A DNA stretch of 64,000 nt from Gigaspora rosea. Lineage: Eukaryota; Glomeromycota; Glomeromycetes; Diversisporales; Gigasporaceae. This document shows positions 22,774-34,624 of this stretch, in pieces. Where the stretch lies: contig QKWP01001208.1 in NCBI GenBank assembly GCA_003550325.1, positions 92,985 to 156,984 of the forward strand, read 5' to 3'. Under the pieces are notes generated by a model. That model searched no databases, was not told where the DNA came from, and saw only the letters and a program-made list of their open reading frames with translations. Position numbers and translations under genes: made by a program. Position 1 is the first letter of the stretch, and each line of letters starts with the position of its first letter.

Positions 22774-24536
22774 GTCCTGTAATGTCCGAAGCTAAAAAAA
22801 ATAACGAGCAGCTATTTTGTGTGATTATCGCCAAATTTCAGTAAATAGTCTTATCTAGAGATTACCTCGTACCAAATTACATCGCACGTTTTATTCATGT
22901 AATAATTTAGCTATCAACTAAAAATTTTATATTAATAGTTTACTGATCATTAAAATTATCTTAATTGAATGATTTGTTCGCAAAGAAAATTAATAGACAA
23001 AAATAATTACAAAAAATATATATATTGTTTTGTCTCTCATTTTCGGAATAGAGCATCACTACGAAGAACATATACGGGGTATTGCCCCTTCTGCTATCGA
23101 ACAACCTACGCAGTGATTCATAGCATCATATTACTTTTTTCTTTTTTTTAACTTTACTACTAAATTATATTGTCTGTCGCCCCACTATGATCACGAGAAA
23201 TCGGATAACATCCGATCATGCAATCTTATCCCAGAAGGCCATTCAAATTTATGTCACACATATTCTGGGCAAGGTGGAGGGCCGATGTAACCAGAACGAA
23301 AGCCGGGTTCGCAGAAAAGACAAAAGTTGACTATTATCACTTCCACATACTTACTAATACATTATGCTTCAATTACCTTGCACCTAATCAATTCTCTCAT
23401 ACCGATACTAACTCAAATATCGATACTGATCAAATCTATCATTGTTCGGAGCGAAACGACGGGCTCTTAATTTCTACGCATAGTTGTGTTTTTTGATGAT
23501 TTATTTGTCCTCATCTAAACACATAACGATAAAATCATTTTTCGTTATTTGTGTCAGACTTCTAAAGCTCCGGACTTATAACGGTTCGATTCCTAGTATT
23601 TACATCATTGATCGTATTAGTAATAGCCAAAAATTACCTCATACTTTCGTTCGATGGACCGATCGAACATGTGATCATCACATGGTCAATCAAGTAGCAG
23701 ATGATTCAAGACCTCGATACTTACGCATCGAGCAGCTATTAAACTAAATACGTATATATGATGCATATGAACTGTTTTTACTATAGCCTATCATTATTGA
23801 GCTCAAAAAAACTGTAACAGACTCATACTACCTAACCCTTAAAAAGCATCGTTTAACAAGATAAACTATATCGATGAGTTCTGACGATTCAAGTTTTCAA
23901 TTGATGTATATGCCCTAAATAGAGTCATGATTAATTATTGGCAGTTAGAGTATTAAAATTATGATTTTTGCTTTAATGAGTGTCTATTCTGCACGATTCT
24001 GCAAGAAGGATTTAATTGATGAATATGCATCAAACCCATTAGATTATCTTAAAACTCATTAGATTATCGTCTAACTTATTAGCCTGGACCTATTGAGACA
24101 TGCTATTTGACATTGTTATTGTTATGAGTACGTACAGTACGTACGTACGTATGTAAATGTTAAAAATATAAATATTCTGTCTCAAAGCTATAGTCAATTG
24201 TCTAATAAGCTGTCTGCCAGACAGTTGTATCGTCAAATAATCAATCCATCAAAAATTTTTGGGGTATCGGTATTAAAATTCTACGCCGCACATTTAAGGT
24301 TTGCCAATGGACCAAAATATGGCTTAGCAGGGCTATGTCCATTGGACAATGTCCATTAATTATGTCATCTTAAATATAATATACGCGACGAAATTGACAA
24401 AAAGGCTACAATTACTTTTGTATTTTAAATAAAAATAATCTTAATCTTATTCTAAATTGATATATGTAAAAAAATTAATTTTGAAAAAGTTGTCGATTTC
24501 GTCCCTTTTTCGAGCTCCTAGCCCATATACGTACGT
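22774..24536. other. Mixed intergenic DNA, possible coding remnants
   Basis: The GC content is locally higher at 23,040-23,750. Two frames there, 23,218-23,496 and 23,484-23,747 (+), have coding-like composition; the second ends RTCDHHMVNQVADDSRPRY. No family was recognised and they may be a decayed gene or element. From about 23,780 the duplicated upstream flank of the hydrolase genes begins, with (acgt) microsatellite words near 24,125-24,152. Confidence 0.35.
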
Positions 24537-24679
24537 TGTGATGGGCAAAATCGATCTAGCACAATCTGAATTCGGGCTGTGCTCAACTTCTATTTTTATT
24601 TTCTATTCTTATATGCATAGCTATTTCTATTTTTAGTTATATCACGAATCTCTTATGTCTTTTAAATTCTTTTTATCAA

Positions 24680-24830
24680 AAGATATAAAAGATATAAAAG
24701 ATATAAAAGATATAAAAGATATAAAAGATATAAAAGATATAAAAGATATAAAAGATATAAAAGGTATAAAAGATATAAAAGATATAAAAGGTATAAAAGA
24801 TATAAAAGATATAAAAGATGTAAAATAGTA
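24680..24830 (+). repeat. 9-bp minisatellite (gatataaaa), about 16 copies
   Basis: The unit gatataaaa repeats with a few single changes (ggtataaaa). It lies in the solo LTR about 45 bp upstream of the TATATAAG motif, and each unit contains TATAAAA. Frames with FYIFYI repeats on the minus strand are by-products. Confidence 0.95.
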
Positions 24831-24871
24831 AAAAGAATCTTTTGTAGCTTTTTAGTCTGTAATCAAAAAAG

Positions 24872-24879
24872 TATATAAG
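24872..24879 (+). promoter_or_regulatory. TATA box of the solo LTR
   Basis: TATATAAG, followed by gagctc-rich sequence. It points towards hydrolase copy 2, whose ATG is about 500 bases downstream. Its activity is inference. Confidence 0.45.
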
Positions 24880-25374
24880 AGAGCTCAAAGCTCGCCTTGA
24901 AATAAAACAACTCAGTGAGAGTCAATTAGATAACTCACTTCGAGTTCTTTGAAAACCCAAACTCAGACTCCAATGTTGTGGAGTAGTAACCTTCGAAATT
25001 AGAGTAGAAGTGTTGGTTGAATTAGTATAGAAAATCTTAATCCCGTGATCACGTAATATCGTTAAGTCTAACGATCAACGTAATAATCGTATTTATTCGA
25101 GACCCGAAAACCCGGAAGCCCAATCGGCAACCCGATAGCTCTTGTCTTGTGACCCTACTATACTTCTATCATCCTACGGAGGATATTAGCAAGACCCTAC
25201 GAACCTCGAGACCCGGACCAAATCTTCCACGCCTCTTTCTGCCTGCCAAATCGAGGAACTAGGAGTCTTGGCCGATAGTTGTATAGAGTTTAGATTAGTT
25301 ATAGGTGTTATTAGGGAGTTTTAGTATACGACCCCCGATTTACACGTTCACAACGTACGTACCTTTACAAAATA

Positions 25375-26983
25375 ATGCCAATTCTTAAAATTATTTCACA
25401 CAATTTCCCAGCTTCCTTAGATCGTCAAATACCAGGAGAAGGCGGTCATCTCAGAATCGCTGCAAATTCATATGTGACAACAGGCATTGATACAAAAAAC
25501 AATGATGGTAAAATATCTCTTATATTTGCAAATGCTACCGGATTTCATAAAGAATTATAGAATCCTATCATAAAATGTTACATGAACGAAGACATCGATG
25601 GAACGGTGGAGATATGTGGACTTTAGATTGTTCAAATCATGGAGATAGTGCAATGTTAAATCAAGATATTTTGCCTGAGAAGTGTAAGTCCATCTAGCCT
25701 TCTGGCTACATACGATATATATTGACATTGTAATGAAATTTAACCAGATCATTAAATTAGTTGTATGGTCCGACTTTGCTCGAGATATCCTTCAACTTAA
25801 AACCAATTATTGGTGTAGGGCATTCATTCGGTAGGACTTCCATGTGAGAGAATTTTTATTAATACTGTAAGAGTTGTCATTACTTTTTTTCGCTGTTTTT
25901 TAATAAATATAAATCACGTGATGTTTATAGGTTAATGGCAGAAACCTTTCGTCCTGGTACTTTGGCTAGTATTTTGGTCATTGAGCCTATACTTAGGCCT
26001 ACTGTCCTTAAAGTATTTGAACTTACACATACAACAGTTACAAAAAGAAGGGACAAATGGCCAGATAGGTAAGAATGCTTATGATTTTTAAAATACATGA
26101 ATGCTAAAAAAACAACTTTTGTCATAAATTAATAGAGAAGCAGCGCATGCTAATTTTAGTAAGAGCAAATTTTTTCAAAGTTGGGACCCTGAAATGCTTA
26201 ATCTCTATGTTGTAAGTAATAACTCTTTATCTATTTATTTATATGTATTTTTCTTTTATCATTTTAATTTAAATTCAAATTAATGATCTATGAACTATAA
26301 TATAGCAATATGGATTATATGAATTGCCATCCGGTAAAGTTACATTAAAATGTTCTAAAGATCAAGAGTTTGTAAGTTTTTTTTTTTTATCCTATGTAAT
26401 TCAAGGCTTATCTAAATTTATTTTATTTATAATATTAGTATACATTTTTTACGATAGAAGTCTTCAACATTCTACATTTCATCAAATGTCGAAAATTCAA
26501 TGCCCTACTCTCTTTGTTGTTGGTGATAATTCGAACTTCGAGTAAGCATTATAAGAGAATTATTTTTGATCAATGTTATACATATCTTAATAAATGTGGT
26601 TTTCCTTTGTAGTTATCAAGACCTGGCTTTTCATAAAATGTCACAATGTCAACATAGTGAGCTTATATCTGTAGATTCTGGTCATTTGGTTAGTTAACCA
26701 TTTTTTCGTTCTAAATGTTTCATCACAATCTTATAACGCGAAATTAAACCTTATACAGGTGCCAATGGAAAAACCTGCGCAAATGGTGAGTCATTTCAAA
26801 ATTATTAATATCCTATCGACACTCTACCTTCTACTATTACTCATTATTATGTCCATAGCTTACATTATTGAATATTTCGCACGCAAATCTTTGAAAAATA
26901 ATGTTTTACAAACAAATCAATCTGAAGACAACAATTTACGTCCAGTTTTGGCGATGTTTAAATTACATATTGTACGTGCATAA
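25375..26983 (+). pseudogene. Alpha/beta-hydrolase, copy 2, inactivated
   Basis: All nine exons of the copy-1 gene model can be followed. Exon 1 has a premature TAG at 25,558-25,560 in place of the tryptophan codon of KELW, and a base missing just after it (ataaaatgttac against ataaaattgttac). Exon 2 has lost about 20 bases before KPIIG, and the nucleophile elbow reads GHSFGR instead of GHSFGG. The later exons still carry VVGDNS and DSGHL then VPMEKP. The normal stop is lost and the frame runs a few codons further to 26,983. Its upstream flank is interrupted by the solo LTR, which brings a foreign promoter. Confidence 0.87.
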
Positions 26984-27657
26984 AAATATATGCTTTTTAT
27001 TTGATTTACGAATTTACGAATATACAGGCTTTTTCTCTTAGTTTCAATAGAAGTCAAAAAATAAGAAATAATAAATAAAACAATTTTAGTACGTACCATA
27101 AATATGAATATCGATAAATATAGTTAGACAATGTATGAGGCACCTAAAAATTTGCTCATTTCCAAAAACTTCTTCAATCTCGTACTAAGAAACACCTAAC
27201 ACGAGTAAATTCTAGGTGTAAATTTCTAGGTGTCCCAAAATTTATGAAGACAACTGATAATGTCCGAATCTAAAAATAATGAACAACTATTTTGTGTTGC
27301 TTATCGGCAAATTTCAGTAAATATAGTCTTGTCTAGATGTACCTCGCGTGAAAATTACATCGCAAGTTGTATATGAGTCATGTAATAATTTAACTATCAA
27401 CTAAAAATTTTAATAGACAAAAATAATTGTATTATTTAGCGAGTAATACACAAAAAATATATATATATAAAGACGTATATATGATGCATAAGAACCGTTT
27501 TTATTATAGTCTATTAAAAACATCGTTTAACAAAATAAACTATATGAATTCTGACAAGTGAAAACCTATAAGTCGCTTGATTTTCTGCATAAGGTGTAAG
27601 GTAAAAAATTTTCAAGGTAATGATTTAATTAAGAGTTACAACACGTAAATTTTTGAG
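26984..27657. other. Duplicated downstream flank of hydrolase copy 2
   Basis: Holds the conserved flank, the decayed acctaaaaatttg MITE (about 27,139-27,235), and then from about 27,500 the upstream flank words (aacatcgtttaacaaaataaac) that belong to the next hydrolase unit. Confidence 0.5.
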
Positions 27658-28165
27658 CTTTATGAAAAAAGATAGTTTTCACTTCTAACATTTGTATCTT
27701 ACAATATAATTAGTATTCTTATTAAAACAAAAAATTTTTGTTATTTCATATTTTTATAATATCTATATTTTCCTTTTACGGCAAAAAACCTTCTGAAGTA
27801 TCTTATTTTGAAAATGGCATTTTGACTATCGACGAAATCCAACTCAATGCTAGGATTCTTTTGCATTATATAATGGTTATACATTTAATATTTAATTATT
27901 TTCATCTATCTCCATTTAATTGAATATAGATTGAATTGTCATAAGCAATTAAAAGATCTAAACTGAATTCGCTTTCGAACTCAATAATTGCTTAAAAGGT
28001 TTTTCATATAGTCTCTTGATAATGGCTAAATGGTATTTAAATTTCATTTAGAAAATGTAAAGAGATTAATTTTCACTTTATTCATATTTTCTAACTAGAT
28101 ATTATTTTAAGGGTTGACTATAAAATATTGATCACAGTTCAGAGATAAAATGCGATTTTGATTTG
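27658..28165 (+). repeat. Left arm of a 7.5-kb inverted-repeat-bounded interval
   Basis: The sequence from ctttatgaaaaa to tgatcacagtt is matched by the complement of 34,625-35,153, with roughly four out of five bases identical plus small indels. Similarity starts abruptly at ctttatgaaaaa on the outer side and fades after gatcacagt on the inner side. Confidence 0.75.
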
Positions 28166-28206
28166 ATTATATAAACTAATTAGTTTGCTACTACATTTAC
28201 ATTTAT

Positions 28207-28390
28207 GTCAAAGTTTCTGATATGCTTAGTTATTTTTAGTTCCGTTAAAATTTGATAATCTTCTCGTCAATTTTTAAGTTCTTCCGCTAACCGTTTTTCC
28301 GAATCTTTGTTCAAACATTGTTTTATCCTTATCAGGTTCACAAAACATTATGAAGCTTCGTTGTTAATGGGTGGTTGTATTATTTGACTT
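28207..28390 (-). pseudogene. Small coding remnant of unknown family
   Basis: One minus-strand frame reads IIQPPINNEAS, stop, CFVNLIRIKQCLN, KDSEKRLAEELKN, stop (TGA, probably former TGG), REDYQILTELKITKHIRNF. The amphipathic, charged composition looks like protein rather than chance in AT-rich DNA. No family was recognised, and the two stops mark it as dead. Confidence 0.4.
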
Positions 28391-28659
28391 ATAATTGCAT
28401 AATATAGCTTTACTTTCCACATGATTCATGCTGAATGAGTACGTAGTTATTGTCTGCTTCGCATTCAATATATATTCTATACATAAAACCAAATCCTTAT
28501 TCGCAACCATCCGCATAATTTGATCGTATAAAGATTAATTAAGTTATGAATATGCTTTATCATTTAGTTTGTAATATAAATCGTATATTGTGTTCGTTAA
28601 TATTTCTGCAAATTATTTTTGTTCATTGACAAAAGATCTGAATTGTTTTTAACCTACAG

Positions 28660-31625
28660 CAATGGGAGATTTAGATTTCTTGTATCACTATAGCGAGTAA
28701 GTACAGTGAACCAGAATTTTTTATAGTAAATCACTATAGAAATCACATTTATTCCAATACAAAACTAATATAACTATATCTAAATCATTTGTATTACCAC
28801 ATAGTTAGTTTTTTACAGTAAATCACTATAGAAATCACATTCATTCCAATACAAAACTAACATAATCATATCTAAATCACTTGTTAGTCTGTAAGAATTT
28901 TTTACAATAAATCATTATAGAAATCACATTAATTTCAATACAAAACTAACATAAACCATATTGTATTACCACAATAGTTGGTAAGAATTTTTATAGTAAA
29001 TCTATAGAAATCACATTTATTCCAATACAAAACTAATATAAATTATTTGTATCGCTATAGTAAGTAAGTATAGTAAACCAGAATTTTTTACAGTAAATTA
29101 CTATAAAAATCACATTCATTCCAATTCAAACTAACATAACCATATCTAAATCACTTGTATCAGTAAGTACAGTAAACCAGAATTTTTTACAGTAAATCAC
29201 TATAGAAATCATGTTTATTCCAATACAAAATAACATAACTATATCTAAATTACCTGTATTACTATAGTGAGTAAGTACAGTAAGGGAGCTTCCAGAAATT
29301 ACGTAATTTTTTGTTACTAATAAATTTCAAAATTTTACCCCACCCACCCATACCTGATACCCTATTAGCCAATCAAATTTTATATTTTTTTAAAAATTAT
29401 TTATATGTCCAATTTTTTGAATTGATAATAGCTTTTTATCCACTGGTCCGTTTTTTTGTATGATATAACTACCAAAATGCTCATCTCAACGAGACGATTC
29501 TAACAAGCCCAAAATCGTTAAAATCTAATCACAGGATCCCAAGATAGTTCAACTTTTGTGTAATTTTAATAGTGATTTTTTAGAATCACTAAGTAAATTT
29601 CTTTAACATTGAATAACTTTTGATCCACTGGCCCATTTTGGATGATTTAACTACCAAAATGTTCGTCTCAGTGAGACGATTCTAACAAACCTAAAATCGT
29701 TAAATTTCAATCACAGGATCACAAGATCGATAAAGATTTGTATTGTTAATAACAATACAAATCTTTATCGATCTTGTGATTCTGTGATTGGAATTTAGCG
29801 ATTTTGGGCTTGTTAGAATCGTCTCACTGAGACGAACATTTTGGTAGTTAAATTATTCAAAACGGACTAGCGGATCAAAATTTATTCAATGTTAAAGAAA
29901 TTTACTTAGTGATTCTAAAAATCACTATTAAAATTACACAAAAGTTGAATGATCTTGGGATCCTGTGGTTAGATTTAACGATTTTGGGCTTGTTAGAATC
30001 GTCTCATCGAGATGAGCATTTTGGTAGTTAAATAATCTAAATTGGCCCAGTATATCAAAAGTTATCAATAATTTTATAATTTTATACTTTTGGCCAGAAT
30101 TATAAAATTTTGACCAGAATTAGAACCTGATATTTTGGCGACCCCACCCACCCACCCAAAAATTACATAATTTCTGGAAGCTCCCTAAACCAGAATTTTT
30201 TATAGTAAATCACTATAAAATCACATTCATTCCAATACAAACCTAATATAACCAAATCTAAATCACTTGTATTATCACAATAGTCAGTAAGAATTTTTTA
30301 CTATAAATCAATATAGAAATCATATTTATTCCAATACAAAGCTAACAGCTAATATAACCATATTTAAATCACTTGTATGTCTATAGCTCGTAAGTATAGT
30401 AAATCTAAATTTTTTACAATAAATCACTATTAAAATCACGTTTATTCTAATACAAAACTAATATAACCTAAATCACTTGTATCATTACAATAATCTGTTA
30501 GAATTTTTTACAGTAAATCATTATAGAAATCACATTCATTCCAATACAAAACTAATATAACCATATCTAAATCACTTGTATTACCACAATAGTCAGTAAA
30601 AATTTTTTACAATAAATTACTATAGAAATAAAATTTATTCCAATACAAAACTAATATAACCATATCTAAATCACTTGTATCTCTATAGCGAGTAAGTACA
30701 GTAAACCAAAATTTTTTACAGTAAATCACTATAGAAATCATGTTCATTTCAATACAAAACTAACATAACCATATCTAAATTACTTGTATTACCACAATAG
30801 TTAGTAAGTATAGTAAACCAGAATTTTTTACAGTAAATCACTATAGAAATCATGTTAATTCCAACACAAAACTAATATAACTACTTGTATTACTACAATA
30901 GTTGGTGAGAATTTTTTACAGTAAATTATTATAGAAATCACATTTATTCTAATACAAAACTAAAATAACCATATCTAAATCACTTGTATTACTATAGCTC
31001 GTAAGTATAGTAAACCAGAATTTTTTACATTAAATTACTATAAAAATCATGTTTATTTCAATACAAAACTAATATAATTATATTTTTAAATCACTTGTAT
31101 TATCACAATAGCTATAAGAATTTTTTATAGTAAATCACTATAGAAATTATCATATTCATTTCAATACAAAACAAAAATAACTATATCTCAATTATTTGTA
31201 TCACTATAGCGAGTAAATACAGTAAGCCAAAATTTTTTAAAATAAATCACTATAGAAATCAATTCATTTCAATAAAACTAATATAATCATATCTAAATTA
31301 CTTGTATCACCACAATAGTTTGTAAGAATTTTTATAGTAAATCACTATAGAAATCACATTCATTCCAATACAAAACTAATATGACTATATCTAAATTACT
31401 TGTATTACTACAATAATCTATAAGAATTTTTTACAATAAATTACTATAGAATTATATTTATTCCAATACAAAACTAATATAACTATATCTAAATCACTTG
31501 TATCTCTATAGCGAGTAAGTATAGTAAACCAGAATTTTTTATAGTAAATCACAATAAAAATCACACTTATTCCAATACGAACTAATACAACTCTATCTAA
31601 ATCACTTGTACTACTATAGCAAGTA
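28660..31625 (+). repeat. Satellite array, about 20 units of 85-115 bp
   Basis: The unit contains agtaagtacagtaaaccag, then aattttttacagtaaatcac, tatagaaatcacattcattc and caatacaaaactaatataac, then catatctaaatcacttgtat. Copies begin near 28,700, 28,800, 28,890, 28,985, 29,075 and 29,175, then resume at 30,190 after a foldback insertion, with about 14 further copies. Units are of two length classes (with or without the gtaagtacagtaaacc part) and diverged by point changes and indels. Confidence 0.9.
29284..30185. mobile_element. Foldback element, 902 bp, PIF/Harbinger-like target site
   Basis: The ends are GGGAGCTTCCAGAAATTA and its complement TAATTTCTGGAAGCTCCC (one difference nearby). It is flanked by TAA on both sides (29,281-29,283 and 30,186-30,188). 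Comparison with neighbouring satellite units (acagtaaaccag) shows that removal of the element and one TAA restores the unit. A 3-bp TAA/TTA target is typical of PIF/Harbinger elements. Nearly the whole element is self-complementary around 29,750, with at least two nested copies of the core module in each arm. There is no transposase. Confidence 0.85.
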
Positions 31626-31738
31626 CAATAACTGATAAATACTATTTATTATCAAATATAACTATAAATCAAATTCTGATCAGATAATTGAATAATGATA
31701 GAATAGCACACTATTTTTTTGGAGCCAATGTGCTATTC
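31626..31738. other. Hairpin sequence split by the following hAT-type element
   Basis: attgaataatgatagaatag at 31,687 is complementary to the sequence right of the element (ctattattattcgattat, about 32,156-32,175). The element appears to have inserted into the second arm of an older hairpin. Confidence 0.5.
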
Positions 31739-32149
31739 TAGGGATGTTAATCAGTTTCATAGTAAATATCAGCCAACTTTAGGCAAGATTTGTACAGAAT
31801 TGGCATTTTAACTAAAATTTGTTCCAATAAATAAAGTAATAGATAAGTTATTTCTTTATAACAGTTTCTAATATATGTTTATTAGTTTTTGTATTAATTT
31901 TTAAATAATTTAGATGGACCAATTAGGGACCAAACAATATGGAAAAAATTTGATCAGTTCCTAATCAGTTCTATTTAAATTACTTGAAAATTAATACAAA
32001 AACTAATAACTATCTATTAGAGATTATTATAGAGAAATAACTTTTCTATAACTTTAGTTATCAGACAAATATTAATTAAAAATGCTAATTTTGTACAAAC
32101 CTTGCTCAAAATTAGCTAATAATTACTGCAGGACTAATTAACATCCCTA
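31739..32149. mobile_element. hAT-type MITE, 411 bp
   Basis: The ends TAGGGATGTTAAT and ATTAACATCCCTA are the same as in the 4,626-5,045 element and the length is similar. Flanks gctattct and gacattct are an imperfect 8-bp direct repeat. Interior arms pair extensively (aaaactaataa..., ttattagttttt). No coding capacity. Confidence 0.75.
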
Positions 32150-32808
32150 GACATTCTATTATTATTCGATTATTAAATTAGGTGTTGATTCAGGAACTGT
32201 AAATACTTACATTAAGATAAAAACAGAATAAAATAATAAATAATAGCCTCAAATCTCATTATTTATCATATAATAGTCTTCAGAACTAAAAATTTATTAG
32301 CTAAAAAATAATTTATTCCAAAAGTTGAATTTTAATTAGCTAAAAAAGTGATTTTATAATAAAATAGAATAATTGGTATTATCAGAATAAAATTTGCAAT
32401 TTGATACTGTGAGTATTTTCTGTTCTTGGTTTGATCTATAGTTATTGTCTATTTCATAGAGATTCTAATTTTTTTCCAAATTCTGATTGGGCATTAAGAT
32501 CAGGTGTACATTAAACTTAAAACAATTAAGCTTTTAATTTACTTACAAAACCACTTTTCATGTTCTAACAAAAAAAATTCTTTACAAAAGTTTAGTATAT
32601 AAACTATTAGCCCTTTATACTTTTCAACAATACTTCATTATTTGATTGACTAAAAGCAGAATTTTTTCATCCAAAGGGAACTAAAGAGAACATGAGTGAA
32701 TCCTACTTGGTGGATGATAACAGAATTTTTACAGCAAATCAGAAATATCAACAATTATAGCTCTTAATTATTATTATATTTATTATTTTTTAATATTAAG
32801 GTTTAAAC
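32150..32808. other. AT-rich DNA upstream of the kinase remnant
   Basis: No coding frame or motif was recognised. It may include the former promoter and first exon of the kinase gene. Confidence 0.35.
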
Positions 32809-34160
32809 AAAAATTTTGTAATTGGACAAGTAACAATCACGACATTGATCAATTAATTCAACAAACACAACTTAATGCATCAATGTTTAAAAACATTATT
32901 GAATAAATGCTTTTTAGCAAAATCACAAATATAAAGCATCTTGCTAAAGGAGGCTTTGGCACTGTTTTTAAGGCAGTATAGATCAATGGATATATTGTAG
33001 GATTTGATTATCAAAAAAATGTATGGGAACAAGAGGCACAAATAGATGTTTGTTTAAAGAGCCTTGATAATTCTAAAGATATAAAACAAGAATTTTTAGA
33101 AGAAGTAAGTTTATAATTTATTATAATTAAAGTATAATAATCTTATTTATTCTAATTAATATTTTAGATTAAAAATCAATATAAACATGGAGGCAATTCT
33201 GCAATTGCAATTTATGGAATAACTATAAACCAAAAAGATAGTAACTACATGATGGTTATGAAGTACACAAAGCAGGGGAGTTTCAGAAAATTGTTAGATA
33301 GTAAATATGGTGGGCTTCTAAAGTAGCTAACTTATGTTACATAACTAGTGGGCTTAATACAATTCACAAAGCCAAATTAGTACATAAAGATTTTCATTCT
33401 GGAAATATAGTTAATCAAAATATGTTTAGTTCTTATATTACTGATTTTGGCTTATCTAAGCTAGTATCACAAGACTCAAGTTCTAAAGCAAAGCACTTTT
33501 TGGTGTGCTTCCCTATATTGCTCCAGAGGTATTATATGCACATGGAAAGAAATACACTCAAAAATCAGATATTTATTCTTTCAGAATAATTATGTCAGAA
33601 GTTTTTACTGGATATACTCCATATCATGATATTCCACATGACAAAGATCTAGCAACACGTATTTGTCTAGGTTACAGACCTAAAATTAGATGCGAAGTTC
33701 CTCAATTACTTTTAGATCTGATGAATAAATGCTTAGACACAGAACCTCAAAACAGACCTACTGCTAGTGAATTAGCTGATACATTGAATCATTTTTTAGA
33801 AATCTGAAAAATGAAAACACTAAATTATATAAGCAAGTTAAGGATTTAGACAAAAATTTCTTATCATATGATCAAGTCAAATCAACACGATTCGAATATT
33901 AGACACACCCACAAGCAATTTATACAAGTCGATTTTTGAATCTTTCAAAACTACCTAAACCAGGTAATACTTATATTTTTTAAAATGTTAATAATATGTT
34001 TCTAAAAATTTTCTGAATCCGTCAATATAGTAAATGCAGGTAATGATATTTATCTTCTCAAATTGAATTCAAACTGTAATTTTAGTATATTTATATACAT
34101 ATATTTTAGCAAGTCAACCCAGTCAAAGCATTAATTATGTTGAAGTTCCCGATGGTAAGT
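32809..34160 (+). pseudogene. Protein kinase remnant of the expanded fungal TKL-like type
   Basis: In order: NWTSNNHDIDQLIQ (linker typical of this fungal kinase group), the glycine loop LAKGGFGTVFKAV, ALK-strand remnant VCLKSL, then after an intron (gtaagt at about 33,102 to the acceptor at about 33,168) AIYGIT and MMVMKY. The catalytic loop HKDFHSGNIVNQ and DFGLSKL lie near 33,385-33,460. After a frameshift near 33,495, PYIAPEVL, KSDIYSF and the terminal subdomains NRPTASELADTL follow to 33,807, with AIYTSRFLNL and a last short exon to about 34,160. Stops replace tryptophan at two places (TAA before the ATG at 32,907; TAG after KAV at about 32,979), a TAG lies at about 33,324, and frames change twice. 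Clearly non-functional as it stands. Confidence 0.87.
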
Positions 34161-34624
34161 AATATTTGATTTACTTATAACTAAGTTTATTGCTTATTTT
34201 TATATTGGTATTTAGATTATTAAAAGGAAGTTATTGAATTGGGTGTATTCTATTTATTATTTCCATGCTACAATAATTCAACAATTGCTATATATCTTCA
34301 TGTATATACGTGCCTAAATATAATCCAATTTTGATAAAATTGATTTGTTTGGTCTGACTTATAGGCTAGATATAGATTGTTGTCGAGATGGTGGTTAGCA
34401 AGTTCTATTAAAGATATTATATAATAAAATTACTAAATTTAAACATTGTACATAAATTTATTAAACGAATATTGAAATAATAAATATTAAAATTACTTTT
34501 ATTACCGTTGTTGGTGGCTAGGTTTGTTATTTTAAATGATATATGGATATATTTTATAAATTTTTTAAAGAAAGCTATAAAATTAAAAATTAAATATTAA
34601 GGTTCCGACCTCAACAGTTCCTGT
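34161..34624. other. AT-rich DNA, no gene seen
   Basis: Short stretch of repeats and AT-runs between the kinase remnant and the right inverted arm. Confidence 0.35.

Larger units (their letters stand above)
24537..25352 (+). mobile_element. Solo LTR, 816 bp, just upstream of hydrolase copy 2
   Basis: It begins TGTGATGGGC and ends GTTCACA, so the termini are the inverted TGTGA...TCACA expected of LTRs. ACGTACGT flanks both sides (24,529-24,536 and 25,353-25,360); the target is itself a repeat, so the duplication may be 4 bp or more. It contains a promoter-like TATATAAG (24,872-24,879) followed by aataaaa near 24,900, as in an LTR R region. The other hydrolase copies lack this insert. No internal retrotransposon genes are present, hence a solo LTR. 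Confidence 0.75.

Noticed and set aside
23560-23620. tRNA-like word ggttcgattcc after gctccggac
   Set aside because: No acceptor or D arm can be formed around it; a partial tRNA at most.
24676-24888. 70-codon minus frame of FYIFYI repeats
   Set aside because: It is the translation of the 9-bp gatataaaa minisatellite inside the solo LTR.
28660-31625. Could the tandem array be a CRISPR array?
   Set aside because: Units vary throughout, there are no constant repeats with unique spacers, and the genome is eukaryotic.
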